64,000 nucleotides of DNA from Bordetella genomosp. 5 (GTDB lineage: Bacteria > Pseudomonadota > Gammaproteobacteria > Burkholderiales > Burkholderiaceae_B), in contig NZ_NEVN01000001.1 of assembly GCF_002261475.1 (NCBI RefSeq), positions 496,001-560,000 of the forward strand, written 5' to 3'. Shown one piece after another: positions 52,679-60,616 of this stretch (the first letter of the stretch is position 1; each line of letters starts with the position of its first letter). The notes beneath the pieces are model-generated. The model had not been told where the DNA came from and searched no databases. It saw nothing but the letters and a program-made list of their open reading frames with translations. The translations under genes were made by a program, and so were the position numbers.

Positions 52679-53535
52679 GTCTTTTCTTGACGGTGACCCT
52701 GAACGGGCTGACCGTGGCGGCCCTGTATTTTCTGGTGGCAGTCGGCTTCACGCTGATCTTCGGCCTGATGCGCTCGGTCAACCTGGCGCACGGTTCGCTC
52801 TACCTGCTGGGGGGCTACCTCGGCTACCAGGTCGGCGAGTGGAGCGGCAGCTGGTACCTGGCGGTGTTGGCCGGGGCCTTGATCGTCGCCGTGCTCGGCA
52901 TGGCGATGCATCTCTTCTTTCTGGACTGGATGCAGGGCGAGGACCTGCGCCAGGCACTGGTCAGCATCGGCCTGTCGGTCGTCATCGCCGACCTGCTGCT
53001 CGCCAGGTTCGGCAGCCTGACCTTGCAGTTCCAGCCGCCCGAGTTCCTGCAGCACAGCGTCGAACTGCCGCTGATCGGCGCTTATCCGCTGCTGCGTCTG
53101 AATCTGCTGCTGGTGGCGCTAGCCATCGGCATCTTGCTCTGGCTGGGCCTGCACCGGACGCGCTTCGGGGTGGCCATCCGGGCCGGCGTCGACGACCGCG
53201 AGATGCTCTCTGCGCTCGGCATCAACACCTCGCGCCTGTTCGTGCTCGTGTTCGCCGTCGGGGCCGCGCTGGCCGGCCTGTCGGGCGTGCTCGGCGGCAC
53301 GGTGCTCTCGGTATCGCCCGGCGAGGATGCGCGCTACCTGCTCTCGTCGCTGGTCGTCACCATCGTCGGCGGCATGGGCAGCATCGTCGGTGCGGCGGTC
53401 GGTGCGGTGCTGGTCGGGCTGGTCGAGCAGTGGGGTCTGGCCTACCTGCCGACTTACGCCTACATGCTGATCTATGTCTTGATGACCGGGGTGCTCGCCT
53501 TGCGGCCGGCCGGCCTGTTCGGAAGGAAAGCCTGA
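52675..53535 (+). CDS. Branched-chain-type ABC transporter permease, LivH type (cassette)
   Basis: A 286-residue permease starting with GTG. LivH features: AVGFTLIFGLMRSVNLAHGS near the N-terminus, coupling loop LHRTRFGVAIRAGVDDREML, and VVTIVGGMGSIVGAAVGAVL. It differs clearly from the LivH of the benzoate cluster (for instance MRSVNLAHG versus MGIINLAHG), so it is not a recent duplicate. Couples translationally with the VOC gene upstream and LivM downstream (TGATG). Confidence 0.92.
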   Translation: MSLFLTVTLNGLTVAALYFLVAVGFTLIFGLMRSVNLAHGSLYLLGGYLGYQVGEWSGSWYLAVLAGALIVAVLGMAMHLFFLDWMQGEDLRQALVSIGLSVVIADLLLARFGSLTLQFQPPEFLQHSVELPLIGAYPLLRLNLLLVALAIGILLWLGLHRTRFGVAIRAGVDDREMLSALGINTSRLFVLVFAVGAALAGLSGVLGGTVLSVSPGEDARYLLSSLVVTIVGGMGSIVGAAVGAVLVGLVEQWGLAYLPTYAYMLIYVLMTGVLALRPAGLFGRKA

Positions 53536-54521
53536 TGTCCACGCCGCTCGAAACCCGCCTGATCCGCTACGACCTGGCGCTGCTCTGCTGGGCCGTGCTC
53601 TATCCGTTTCTCATGCCGGATTTCTGGGTGCTCAACATCGGTGCGCCCAGCCTCTTCTTCGGCCTGGTCGCCCTGTCGCTGAGCTTTCTTGCCGGTTACG
53701 GCGGCATGGTCTCGCTCGCCCAGATGACGGTGGCCGGCGTCGCCGGCTACGCGCTCGCGCTGACCAGCGTCAATGCCGAGGCGATGGGAGTGCCGCTGCC
53801 CTGGCCCCTGGCCGTCGCCTTCGCCGTACTCGTCGCGGTGCTGTTCTCGATCTTCGTCGGCTTTCTCGCGGCGCGCACCGAAGGCATCTATCTGTTGATG
53901 ATCACGCTCGCCATCGGCATGGGCTTTTTCTTCCTTGTCCAGCAGAACGACACCGTGTTCAACGCCTTCAATGGCCTGCAAGGGGTGGCGGTGCCGCAGT
54001 TGTTCGAGCGGCCGATCCGCAGCGAGGCGCAATTGTTTTACTTCATCTGCCTCGGTGTCGCAGCGACGTTCTATGCCGGTATCCGCTACCTCGTCGCGAC
54101 ACCGGCCGGGCTGGCCTTGCAAGCGGTGCGCGACGATCCGCGCAAGGCGGCGGCGCTCGGCTATTCGGTGCTGGCGATCAAGGTGGCCGCGTTTGCCGCG
54201 GCCGGCGTGCCGGCGGCGCTCGGGGGTGTGTTGATGGTTTGGTACAACCAGCGCATTTCGCCGGGCTCGGTCGATCTCGGCGGCATCACCGCCATCCTCA
54301 TCATGGCCGTGGTCGGCGGCCTGCGCCACCCGGCCGGTGCCTTCATCGGGGCCGTGCTCTACGTCCTGCTTCAGAACTTCGCCGGAACGATCGTTGGCGC
54401 CGATCGTTTCAACCTGCTGATCGGCTCGATATTCCTCGCGATCGTCCTGTTTTCTCCGGACGGTCTGCTCGGCATCGCGCGCCGTCTGCAGGCGGCGATG
54501 CAACGCCGTCGCGCCGCTTGA
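53535..54521 (+). CDS. Branched-chain-type ABC transporter permease, LivM type (cassette)
   Basis: A 328-residue permease with LivM traits: FLAGYGGMVSLAQMTVAGVAG, the coupling loop ALQAVRDDPRKAAALGYSVL and the late AVVGGLRHPAGAFIGAVLYV. The ATG overlaps the LivH stop by one base. The tail is basic (RRLQAAMQRRRAA). It pairs with the LivH-type subunit upstream. Confidence 0.92.
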   Translation: MSTPLETRLIRYDLALLCWAVLYPFLMPDFWVLNIGAPSLFFGLVALSLSFLAGYGGMVSLAQMTVAGVAGYALALTSVNAEAMGVPLPWPLAVAFAVLVAVLFSIFVGFLAARTEGIYLLMITLAIGMGFFFLVQQNDTVFNAFNGLQGVAVPQLFERPIRSEAQLFYFICLGVAATFYAGIRYLVATPAGLALQAVRDDPRKAAALGYSVLAIKVAAFAAAGVPAALGGVLMVWYNQRISPGSVDLGGITAILIMAVVGGLRHPAGAFIGAVLYVLLQNFAGTIVGADRFNLLIGSIFLAIVLFSPDGLLGIARRLQAAMQRRRAA

Positions 54522-54589
54522 CCCGGCTGCGTCGGCCGACCGAGCCACGCAGCCGCTACGGTACCTACAAAAATCATGGAGACCTTGAA

Positions 54590-55843
54590 ATGAAAAAACT
54601 GCAACCTACCCGGCTGGCCGGCGCCATTGCCGCCGTTGGCCTGGTGCTGGCAGGCGGTGTCGCACAGGCCCAGCAGACGCTGAAAATCGGCACCCTGCTC
54701 GTTCTCGAGGGGCCGCTCGCCGCGCTCGGTCAGGATGGGAGTCGCGGCATCGACCTGGCGCTCGAAGAATTCAAGAACGGCATTGCCGGCAAGAAGATCG
54801 AGGTCATCCGCGAATCGACCAACGCCAAGGGCGATGTCGCCGTGACCAAGGCGCGCAAGCTGCTCGACCAGGACAAGGTCGACCTGATCGTCGGGCCCTT
54901 GTCGGGCGGCGAAGGGTTGGCCATCAAAGAGCTGGCCAAGACCATCCCGGCCAAGACGTTCGTGAACGGCACCGCAGCGGCGCAGGAAACGACGTTGCGC
55001 GACCCCGCCCCGAACTTCTTCAGCTTCAGCACGGACGGGGCGCAGCGCGTTGCCGGCCTGGGCAACTACGTCTACGACGAGAAAAAGTATCGCAATGTCG
55101 CCGTCGTGGCCGAGGACTACGGCTTCCCTTATGCCCAGGTCGCCGGTTTTGTCACCGAGTTCTGCCGCAAGGGCGGCAAGGTGCCGAGCCGCTTCTGGGT
55201 TCCGCTAGGCACGAAGGATTACAGCACGGTGATCGCCCGCATTCCCAAGGATGTCGACGCCGTGTTCGTCGTGCTCGGCGGGGCCGACGCGGTCAATTTC
55301 CTCAGCCAGTACTACCAGGCCGGCGGCAAGGCGCCGCTGATCGGCGGCTCGATCACCGTCGACTCGATCGTCCTGAACAGCCGCGGGCCGTTCCAGCAGC
55401 GCGTCGTCGGCATTCCGTCGGCCAGTTCCAGCGCCGACGAGAACGAGGATCCAAAGTGGAAGGAATTCGTACGCCGCTATCGCGCCAAGTTTCCCGATGC
55501 GCTGTCGGCGCCGTCGAGCATGGCGCACGGCTACTACATCAGCATGAAGGCGGCGCTGCTCGCTCTGGAACAGGCAGGCGGCGACGTCTCCGGCAACCAG
55601 GACAAGCTGAAGGCGGCGCTGCGCCAACTCAAGTTCGAAACGCCGACCGGCATCTACAGCCTCGACCAGAACCGTCAGGTGATCGCCGATGCCTTCGTCA
55701 CCGAAGTCGCCCGGCGTCCTGATGGCAGCCTCTACAACAAGGTGGTCAAGGTCAGTCCGCAGGTGAACCAGACGCTGGGCGTGCCGCGCGAGGAATTCCT
55801 CGCCGCCGGTCCGGCTTCGCGCGACAACCCGGTCTGCAAGTGA
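54590..55843 (+). CDS. Branched-chain-type ABC substrate-binding protein (cassette)
   Basis: A 417-residue type I periplasmic-binding protein. Signal peptide MKKLQPTRLAGAIAAVGLVL ends at GGVAQA, followed by QQTLKIGTLLVLEGPLAALG. The fold markers DLIVGPLSGGEGLAIKELAK and VAVVAEDYGFPYAQV are typical of Liv-like receptors for amino acids, amides or aromatic acids. It is the main receptor of the cassette's transporter. Ligand unknown. Confidence 0.9.
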   Translation: MKKLQPTRLAGAIAAVGLVLAGGVAQAQQTLKIGTLLVLEGPLAALGQDGSRGIDLALEEFKNGIAGKKIEVIRESTNAKGDVAVTKARKLLDQDKVDLIVGPLSGGEGLAIKELAKTIPAKTFVNGTAAAQETTLRDPAPNFFSFSTDGAQRVAGLGNYVYDEKKYRNVAVVAEDYGFPYAQVAGFVTEFCRKGGKVPSRFWVPLGTKDYSTVIARIPKDVDAVFVVLGGADAVNFLSQYYQAGGKAPLIGGSITVDSIVLNSRGPFQQRVVGIPSASSSADENEDPKWKEFVRRYRAKFPDALSAPSSMAHGYYISMKAALLALEQAGGDVSGNQDKLKAALRQLKFETPTGIYSLDQNRQVIADAFVTEVARRPDGSLYNKVVKVSPQVNQTLGVPREEFLAAGPASRDNPVCK

Positions 55844-55853
55844 GCGGCGCGGC

Positions 55854-56597
55854 ATGAGCGTGCTGGCACTGCATGTCGACGCGGTCGAACGCCGCTTTGG
55901 CGCCTTGCGCGCCATCGCCGGCGTCGACCTGCGGATCGCCCCAGGGGAGCGTCGCGTTTTGCTCGGTACCAACGGTGCCGGCAAGACCACGCTGTTCAAT
56001 ATCATCGCGGGCGATTTTCCGCCCAGCGCCGGGCGCATCGTGTTCCACGGCAAAGATGTCACCGCGCTGCCCGCGCATCGCCGGGCGCGCCTGGGCATTG
56101 CCCGCACCTACCAGACCTCGTCGCTGTTCAAGGGCATCAGCATCGAACAGAACCTGAGCGTCGCCTGGCGCGGCAGCCGGCCCGGCCGTTTCGGCGTGCT
56201 GCGGCCAGGTCGTCTCGACGAGGGCGCGCGCAAGGTGCGCGAGGTGCTGGCGGCGGTCGGTCTGGAACACAGTGAGCACCGTCCTGTGGCCGAGCTGTCG
56301 CACGGCGAGCAGCGTCAGCTGGAGTTGGGCATGGCGCTGATGCAAACGCCTCGCCTGCTGCTGCTCGACGAGCCGGCGGCCGGGCTGAGTCCGGCCGAAC
56401 GGCCGCTGCTGCTGGAACTGATCCGCAACCTGTCGCGTGACATCACGCTGATCATGATCGAGCACGACATGAACGTTGCCTTGCAGATCGCCGACGAAGT
56501 GACGGTGATGAAGGACGGCGAAATCGTCGCTTCCGGCAAGCCGGACGAAATCCGCGTCAATCCTCTGGTGCGCAAGATTTATCTGGGAGAGGGCTGA
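55854..56597 (+). CDS. Branched-chain-type ABC transporter ATPase, LivG type (cassette)
   Basis: A 247-residue ATPase: Walker A GTNGAGKTT, LivG-type ARTYQTSSLFKGISIEQNL, signature LSHGEQRQLELGMAL, Walker B LLLLDEPAAGLSPAE, H-loop MIEHDMNVAL. Starts 11 bp after the receptor gene and shares one base with LivF. Confidence 0.93.
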   Translation: MSVLALHVDAVERRFGALRAIAGVDLRIAPGERRVLLGTNGAGKTTLFNIIAGDFPPSAGRIVFHGKDVTALPAHRRARLGIARTYQTSSLFKGISIEQNLSVAWRGSRPGRFGVLRPGRLDEGARKVREVLAAVGLEHSEHRPVAELSHGEQRQLELGMALMQTPRLLLLDEPAAGLSPAERPLLLELIRNLSRDITLIMIEHDMNVALQIADEVTVMKDGEIVASGKPDEIRVNPLVRKIYLGEG

Positions 56598-57304
56598 TGG
56601 AAACTCTGCTCAAGCTCCATAACGTCACTGCGTGGCTGGGCGGCATGCCGATTCTGCACGGCATCGATTTCAGCATCGGCAACGAGGCGCTTGCCATCGT
56701 CGGGCGCAACGGCGTCGGCAAGACCACGCTGTGCAAATCGCTGATGGGCATGGTCGACCGTATCGAAGGGTCGATCCATTTCGAAGGCAGCGAGGTGGCC
56801 GGGGTGCAGCCTTTCGAGATGGCGCGCCTGGGCGTGGCGTTGGTGCCCCAGGGGCGGCGGGTTTTTCCGTCGCTCTCGGTGCACGAGCATTTCACGCTGA
56901 CCGCCGGCATCCGGCCCGGCGCGTGGACGGTGGAGCGGGTGTACGACACCTTTCCCCGCCTCGCCGAGCGCCGGCGCAATCGCGGCAACCAGTTGTCGGG
57001 CGGCGAACAGCAGATGCTGGCGATTGGCCGCGCACTGCTGCTCAACCCCAGCCTGCTGGTTCTCGACGAACCGTCGGAAGGCCTGTCGCCGCTGGTCGTG
57101 GAGCACTTGCAGGGGGTGTTGCGCCGGCTGGTGGACGAAGAGGGGATGTCGCTGCTCGTCGTCGAACAGAATTTCCGGCTTGCCGTCGCACTGTCGGAAC
57201 GCATGCTGGTGATGGAGTCGGGCGAGATCGTGCTTGATCTGCCGTCGTGCCAATTCGCAGCCGATGCCGAGTTGCAGGAACGCTACCTCGGGGTCGGTCA
57301 CTGA
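56597..57304 (+). CDS. Branched-chain-type ABC transporter ATPase, LivF type (cassette)
   Basis: A 235-residue ATPase: Walker A GRNGVGKTT, LivF-type VPQGRRVFPSLSVHEHF, signature LSGGEQQMLAIGRAL, Walker B LLVLDEPSEGLSP, H-loop VVEQNFRLAV. Unlike the benzoate-cluster LivF it keeps the usual VEQN sequence. Last of the five canonical transporter genes. Confidence 0.93.
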   Translation: METLLKLHNVTAWLGGMPILHGIDFSIGNEALAIVGRNGVGKTTLCKSLMGMVDRIEGSIHFEGSEVAGVQPFEMARLGVALVPQGRRVFPSLSVHEHFTLTAGIRPGAWTVERVYDTFPRLAERRRNRGNQLSGGEQQMLAIGRALLLNPSLLVLDEPSEGLSPLVVEHLQGVLRRLVDEEGMSLLVVEQNFRLAVALSERMLVMESGEIVLDLPSCQFAADAELQERYLGVGH

Positions 57305-57312
57305 GCTCGCCC

Positions 57313-57396
57313 ATGTTGGAAAGAAAGACGATGTCGATGAAACGCATCCGGGCCCATCCGGCCTTGCTGCGCGAACTGTACAAGGCGCTGGCCTGA
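57313..57396 (+). CDS. Possible 27-residue mini-protein between the LivF and betaine-type receptor genes
   Basis: ATG 57313 to TGA 57396 encodes a basic peptide (MLERKTMSMKRIRAHPALLR, then seven more residues ending in ALA). It starts 9 bp after the LivF stop; a purine-rich stretch precedes internal ATGs at 57331 and 57337. Whether it is translated, a leader peptide, or chance cannot be decided from sequence. Length alone makes a chance ORF likely. Confidence 0.25.
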   Translation: MLERKTMSMKRIRAHPALLRELYKALA

Positions 57397-57427
57397 GGCC
57401 GGTGGTCATTTCATTAAGGAACTCACC

Positions 57428-58309
57428 ATGAATCCGAATCGCCGATACTTTCTCGCCGCGTCCGCCGGCATCCTGGCCGCCGGTGCCTCAGGTATCGCTC
57501 GCGCGGCAATGGCCGGCCGCAAGCTGGTCGTCGGCCAGATCGCGCTGTCCTTCCATGCCGCCAGCGGCTCCATCGCCCGCCAGTTGCTGGCGTTGCAGGG
57601 CATCGAGACCGAGGTCAAGGAAGCGCCGCACGAAAAGATGTTCGAAATGCTCGGCAAGGGCGAGGTCGACATGCTCGCCTCGGCCTGGCTGCCCGGCAGC
57701 CACGGCGGCTATCTGGCGCCGATGGTCTCGGAAGTCGAGAAGCTGACCGTGCTGTACGAGCCGTACACGCTGTGGGGGGTGCCGGATTATGTGCCGGCCG
57801 GTGAAGTGTCCGCCGTTGCCGATCTGAAAAAGCCGGAAGTCGTGGCCCGGATGACCAAGGTGATCCAAGGCATCGGGCCAGGCGCGGGGATCAGCCGCTT
57901 CTCGCGCGAGATCGTCAAGGAGTACGGCCTCGACACCCTCGGCTATGAGTTCCGCAACGGCACGCAGGCCGGTATGGAGCGGGCCTTCGAGAGCGCTGTC
58001 GCCGAAAAACGCTGGGTGGTCGTGCCGCTCTGGCAGCCCCAGCATTTGCACCATACCTACAAGATCCGCGAACTGGCCGAGCCGAAAGGTCTGTTGCGCG
58101 GCAAGGATCAGGCGACGCTGCTCATCCGCAACGATGCCCGCCACCTGCTGCCGGCCGACGCACTGGCCAGCCTGCGCCGGGTGACGCTGGGTAACGCCGC
58201 GATGACCGAGCTCGACTACCTGATCAACGTCCGCAAGCTCAGTCCGATGGCTGCGGCAGCCGATTGGATGAAGCGCAATCCAGCCATCGTCGCTCGCTGG
58301 AGAGCCTGA
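57428..58309 (+). CDS. Glycine-betaine/choline-type (OpuAC family) substrate-binding protein, orphan
   Basis: A 293-residue type II periplasmic-binding protein with signal peptide NRRYFLAASAGILAAGASGI, possibly Tat-type, ending GIARAAMA. The body (LPGSHGGYLAPMVSEVEKLT, then LKKPEVVARMTKVIQGIG) resembles OpuAC/ProX-like receptors. Such receptors normally work with OpuAA/OpuAB, which are absent; the cassette's own permeases are of the unrelated LIV type. AAGGAA precedes the ATG. Context suggests a quaternary-amine-like or betaine ligand, or an enzyme-linked binding role. This is inference. Confidence 0.8.
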   Translation: MNPNRRYFLAASAGILAAGASGIARAAMAGRKLVVGQIALSFHAASGSIARQLLALQGIETEVKEAPHEKMFEMLGKGEVDMLASAWLPGSHGGYLAPMVSEVEKLTVLYEPYTLWGVPDYVPAGEVSAVADLKKPEVVARMTKVIQGIGPGAGISRFSREIVKEYGLDTLGYEFRNGTQAGMERAFESAVAEKRWVVVPLWQPQHLHHTYKIRELAEPKGLLRGKDQATLLIRNDARHLLPADALASLRRVTLGNAAMTELDYLINVRKLSPMAAAADWMKRNPAIVARWRA

Positions 58310-58337
58310 AAAAACAACGAGAACAAGGAGGCAGACG

Positions 58338-58814
58338 ATGTACCCCGAGAATCATCCCGAAACCCGCCTCGCGGCGATGGGCCACCGCTTGCAGCCCGCC
58401 CGCGCCGGGGTCGGTGCGTACGTGCCCTGGGTTCGCACCGGCAATCTGGTCCACACCTCGTTCCAGTTTCCCTGGCGCGAGGGCAAGCTGGCCTACACCG
58501 GCCGCGTCGGCGCCGAAGTGAGCACGGAGCAGGCGGTCGATGCAGCGCGCCTGGCGGCGCTGGCCGGGCTGGCGCAGCTGAAGGAAGCCGCGGGCGGAGA
58601 CCTGGCCCGGGTGCGGCTGGTCCGTCTCGACGGCCATGTCGGTTGCACCATGGAGTTCAAGGACATCCCGCATGTCCTCAATGGCGCCTCCGAACTGCTC
58701 ACTCAGGTGCTGGGCGTGGCGCATTGCCGCACCGCGCTCGGCCATATGGTGATGCCGCTCGATTCGCCGGTAATGCTCGGGTTCCTCGCCGAAATCGACG
58801 ACGCCCCGACGTAA
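58338..58814 (+). CDS. RidA/YjgF-family protein, Rid7-like
   Basis: A 158-residue protein of the RidA (YjgF/YER057c/UK114) fold: GAYVPWVRTGNLVHTSFQFP, then LAALAGLAQLKEAAGGDLAR and LGHMVMPLDSPVMLGFLAEID. RidA proteins deaminate reactive enamine/imine intermediates or act in specialised catabolic steps. The usual Arg of the RidA active site (near VGRxxLP) is not obvious here (RTALGHMVMP has Arg-Thr-Ala-Leu), so catalysis may differ. AAGGAG precedes the ATG; 28 bp after the OpuAC-type gene. Tends to be found with amino- or nitrogen-compound pathways. Confidence 0.85.
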   Translation: MYPENHPETRLAAMGHRLQPARAGVGAYVPWVRTGNLVHTSFQFPWREGKLAYTGRVGAEVSTEQAVDAARLAALAGLAQLKEAAGGDLARVRLVRLDGHVGCTMEFKDIPHVLNGASELLTQVLGVAHCRTALGHMVMPLDSPVMLGFLAEIDDAPT

Positions 58815-58935
58815 TGACGGTGCCCTGCCTACCCGCATTCGCGGGGGGCAGGACGCCGTGGCATGGCAATGTTGTCAGTTAGAATCAAGTTCTCCGAACG
58901 CTCTGACACCGTCGCAACCGATGGTTGATTTGCCC

Positions 58936-59757
58936 ATGTCCGCCCTCATGCCTCACGTCGAGCCCCGTGCCGGCGAAACCGCGCCAGAGAAACCCGGCCC
59001 CAATGCCATCATCGGCTCCTTCGACAAGGGGCTGAATATTTTCGAGTTCCTGATCGATTCCGATGAACCGATCCGCATTGTCGACGTGGCGCGTGAGTTC
59101 GGTATCGACAAGAGTTCGGCCCTGCGTTTTCTCAATACGCTGGAACGCCATGGCCTCGCGCAGAAGAACCCGCTGGACAAGACCTACACGGTCGGCGCGC
59201 GCATTGAGTACTGGGCCAAGAGTCTGCGCCAGCCGAAGGCCCTGGTCGACATCGCCCGGCCCTACCTGCGCAGACTTTCGGAATTGACGGGCCAGACCTC
59301 GCACCTGGCGATCATCGAGGGCGACCGGGCCATTCTGCTCGAAGTCATGCCCAGTGACAGCATCGTTTCCGTGCGTCAGGCCGCCGGCGACTGGGAGCCG
59401 CTCTACTGCACCGCGGTCGGCAAGGCCATCCTGGCGCATATGTCGCCCGCCGACCAGGAAAGGCTCATCGCCCAGATGCATTTTCGCCGCCTGACGGAGA
59501 CGACGATCACCTCGGCAAAGCAGTTGCGCCGCGAACTCGATCGAGTGCTCGATGAGGGGGTTGCGTTCGACGACGGGGAAAGTAACCCGCACGTCTCCTG
59601 CATTGCGGCGCCCTTGCTCGATCGCCATGGGGTCCCGCTGGCCTCGGTCGGGATTTCCATGGTCACCTCGCTGCATGAAGGCGGACCGCGCCAGCAGGTG
59701 CCGATGCTAGCCGCGGTGCGGCGCATCGCCGACGAAATCACCGCTTCCTTGCTCTAG
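58936..59757 (+). CDS. IclR-family transcriptional regulator
   Basis: A 273-residue regulator. N-terminal winged helix (DVAREFGIDKSSALRFLNTLE) and a GAF-like IclR effector domain (HLAIIEGDRAILLEVMPSDS, GVAFDDGESNPHVSCIAAPL). ATG 58936 or ATG 58921 could be the start; neither has a strong ribosome site. A CAACC-N3-GGTTG sequence (58914-58926) resembles the arms of the 26-bp palindrome at 52167 and would overlap the earlier start. Being the cassette's only regulator, it probably controls the upstream operon. Confidence 0.88.
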   Translation: MSALMPHVEPRAGETAPEKPGPNAIIGSFDKGLNIFEFLIDSDEPIRIVDVAREFGIDKSSALRFLNTLERHGLAQKNPLDKTYTVGARIEYWAKSLRQPKALVDIARPYLRRLSELTGQTSHLAIIEGDRAILLEVMPSDSIVSVRQAAGDWEPLYCTAVGKAILAHMSPADQERLIAQMHFRRLTETTITSAKQLRRELDRVLDEGVAFDDGESNPHVSCIAAPLLDRHGVPLASVGISMVTSLHEGGPRQQVPMLAAVRRIADEITASLL

Positions 59758-59832
59758 GAATAGACGCCGCTTCAGTCGAGACTGGGTAATCGCCCGGCCG
59801 CGCGTGGCATCGGCATAGATCCACGACGGGAA

Positions 59833-59981
59833 AGATGCCCCCGGTCGCGCCACCGCGTGGCGACATGGACAGATGCATCCGTCGCGTCACCGCGCGGCGA
59901 CAGCGAAAGATGCATTCGTCGCGTCACCGCACGGCGACAGCGAAAGATGCCTCCGACGCGTCACCGCACGGCGACAGGGCG
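59833..59981. repeat. Four tandem copies of a 37-bp repeat
   Basis: Copies begin with AGATGC at 59833, 59871, 59908 and 59945 (38, 37, 37, 37 bp). Copies 2 and 3 differ at two positions, copies 1 and 4 are more diverged. Each unit can form a short hairpin, GTCGC paired with GCGAC around CACCGC-type loop sequence. There are no unique spacers, so this is not CRISPR. It follows the IclR gene. Confidence 0.85.
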
Positions 59982-60033
59982 CGGCGAACTCGCGGGCAGA
60001 GACCGATAAGCGGTTTCGGGTGATAAAGTCGTC

Positions 60034-60087
60034 GGTCGTCCCACCGCCGGGCTGCGTCCCGGTCGTCCCACCGCCGGGCTGCGCCCG
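60034..60087. repeat. Two tandem copies of a 27-bp repeat
   Basis: GGTCGTCCCACCGCCGGGCT (start of unit) occurs at 60034 and 60061; the units are nearly identical. It lies just ahead of the small exported-protein gene, so it may be in that gene's promoter or leader. Confidence 0.8.
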
Positions 60088-60107
60088 CGTGCCACAGGAG
60101 TTTGCCA

Positions 60108-60563
60108 ATGCGCCGTCTTCTCGTTCGCTCCCTGCTTGTTGCCAGCCTCGCTGCCGCATCCCTCGGCACCGCCCAGGCGGTGCAACTGAGCGCCGAATGC
60201 AAGAGCCCGCAGGGCACGTTTTTCCACGTGCCCGCGGGCAAGTCAGAGCCTGTGCAGAAGAAGGCGGGCTACAAGAACAGCACCTGGACGCTGGTGTGGG
60301 ACAGCGCGCGGCCCGAGCAGGGCATCATCCGCCACACGTCCACCGACGCCGGCGAGCCGCCCGGCGAACAGCTCGCGGATGTCATCGATGGCCGTCCTGC
60401 CCTGATCACGTTCCTGGTGCCCGATGGGCCCGAGATCATGGTGTATTCGCTCTATCCCACCAAGGGTCTTCTACTGGCCTCGCTGCACGGGCCGTCCAAC
60501 GCGACGGCCGACGCGACCGGGGGTACGTTCACCGCGCGCTGCAAGGTGAGCAATAGCCGGTGA
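60108..60563 (+). CDS. Small exported protein of unknown function
   Basis: A 151-residue protein with a signal peptide (MRRLLVRSLLVASLAAASLG, cleavage after AQA) and a mature part of about 125 residues containing two cysteines (AECKSPQG and FTARCKVSN near both ends) that could form a disulfide. Predominantly beta-looking. GGAG seven bases before ATG 60108. I do not recognise the family. Periplasmic location is probable. High-GC like its neighbours upstream, unlike the next two genes. Confidence 0.65.
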   Translation: MRRLLVRSLLVASLAAASLGTAQAVQLSAECKSPQGTFFHVPAGKSEPVQKKAGYKNSTWTLVWDSARPEQGIIRHTSTDAGEPPGEQLADVIDGRPALITFLVPDGPEIMVYSLYPTKGLLLASLHGPSNATADATGGTFTARCKVSNSR

Positions 60564-60616
60564 GACCATCTGCCGTGTGAGGGGCTTCAGAACGACTCTG
60601 CTACGCGAGTGACAAC

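Noticed and set aside
59833-59981. Possible CRISPR array
   Set aside because: The 37-bp units are directly tandem with no unique spacers and no cas genes nearby, so it is an ordinary tandem repeat.
51740-59981. Integrative element inserted at tRNA-Ser
   Set aside because: No integrase gene and no repeat of the tRNA 3' end was found downstream; the location alone is not enough.
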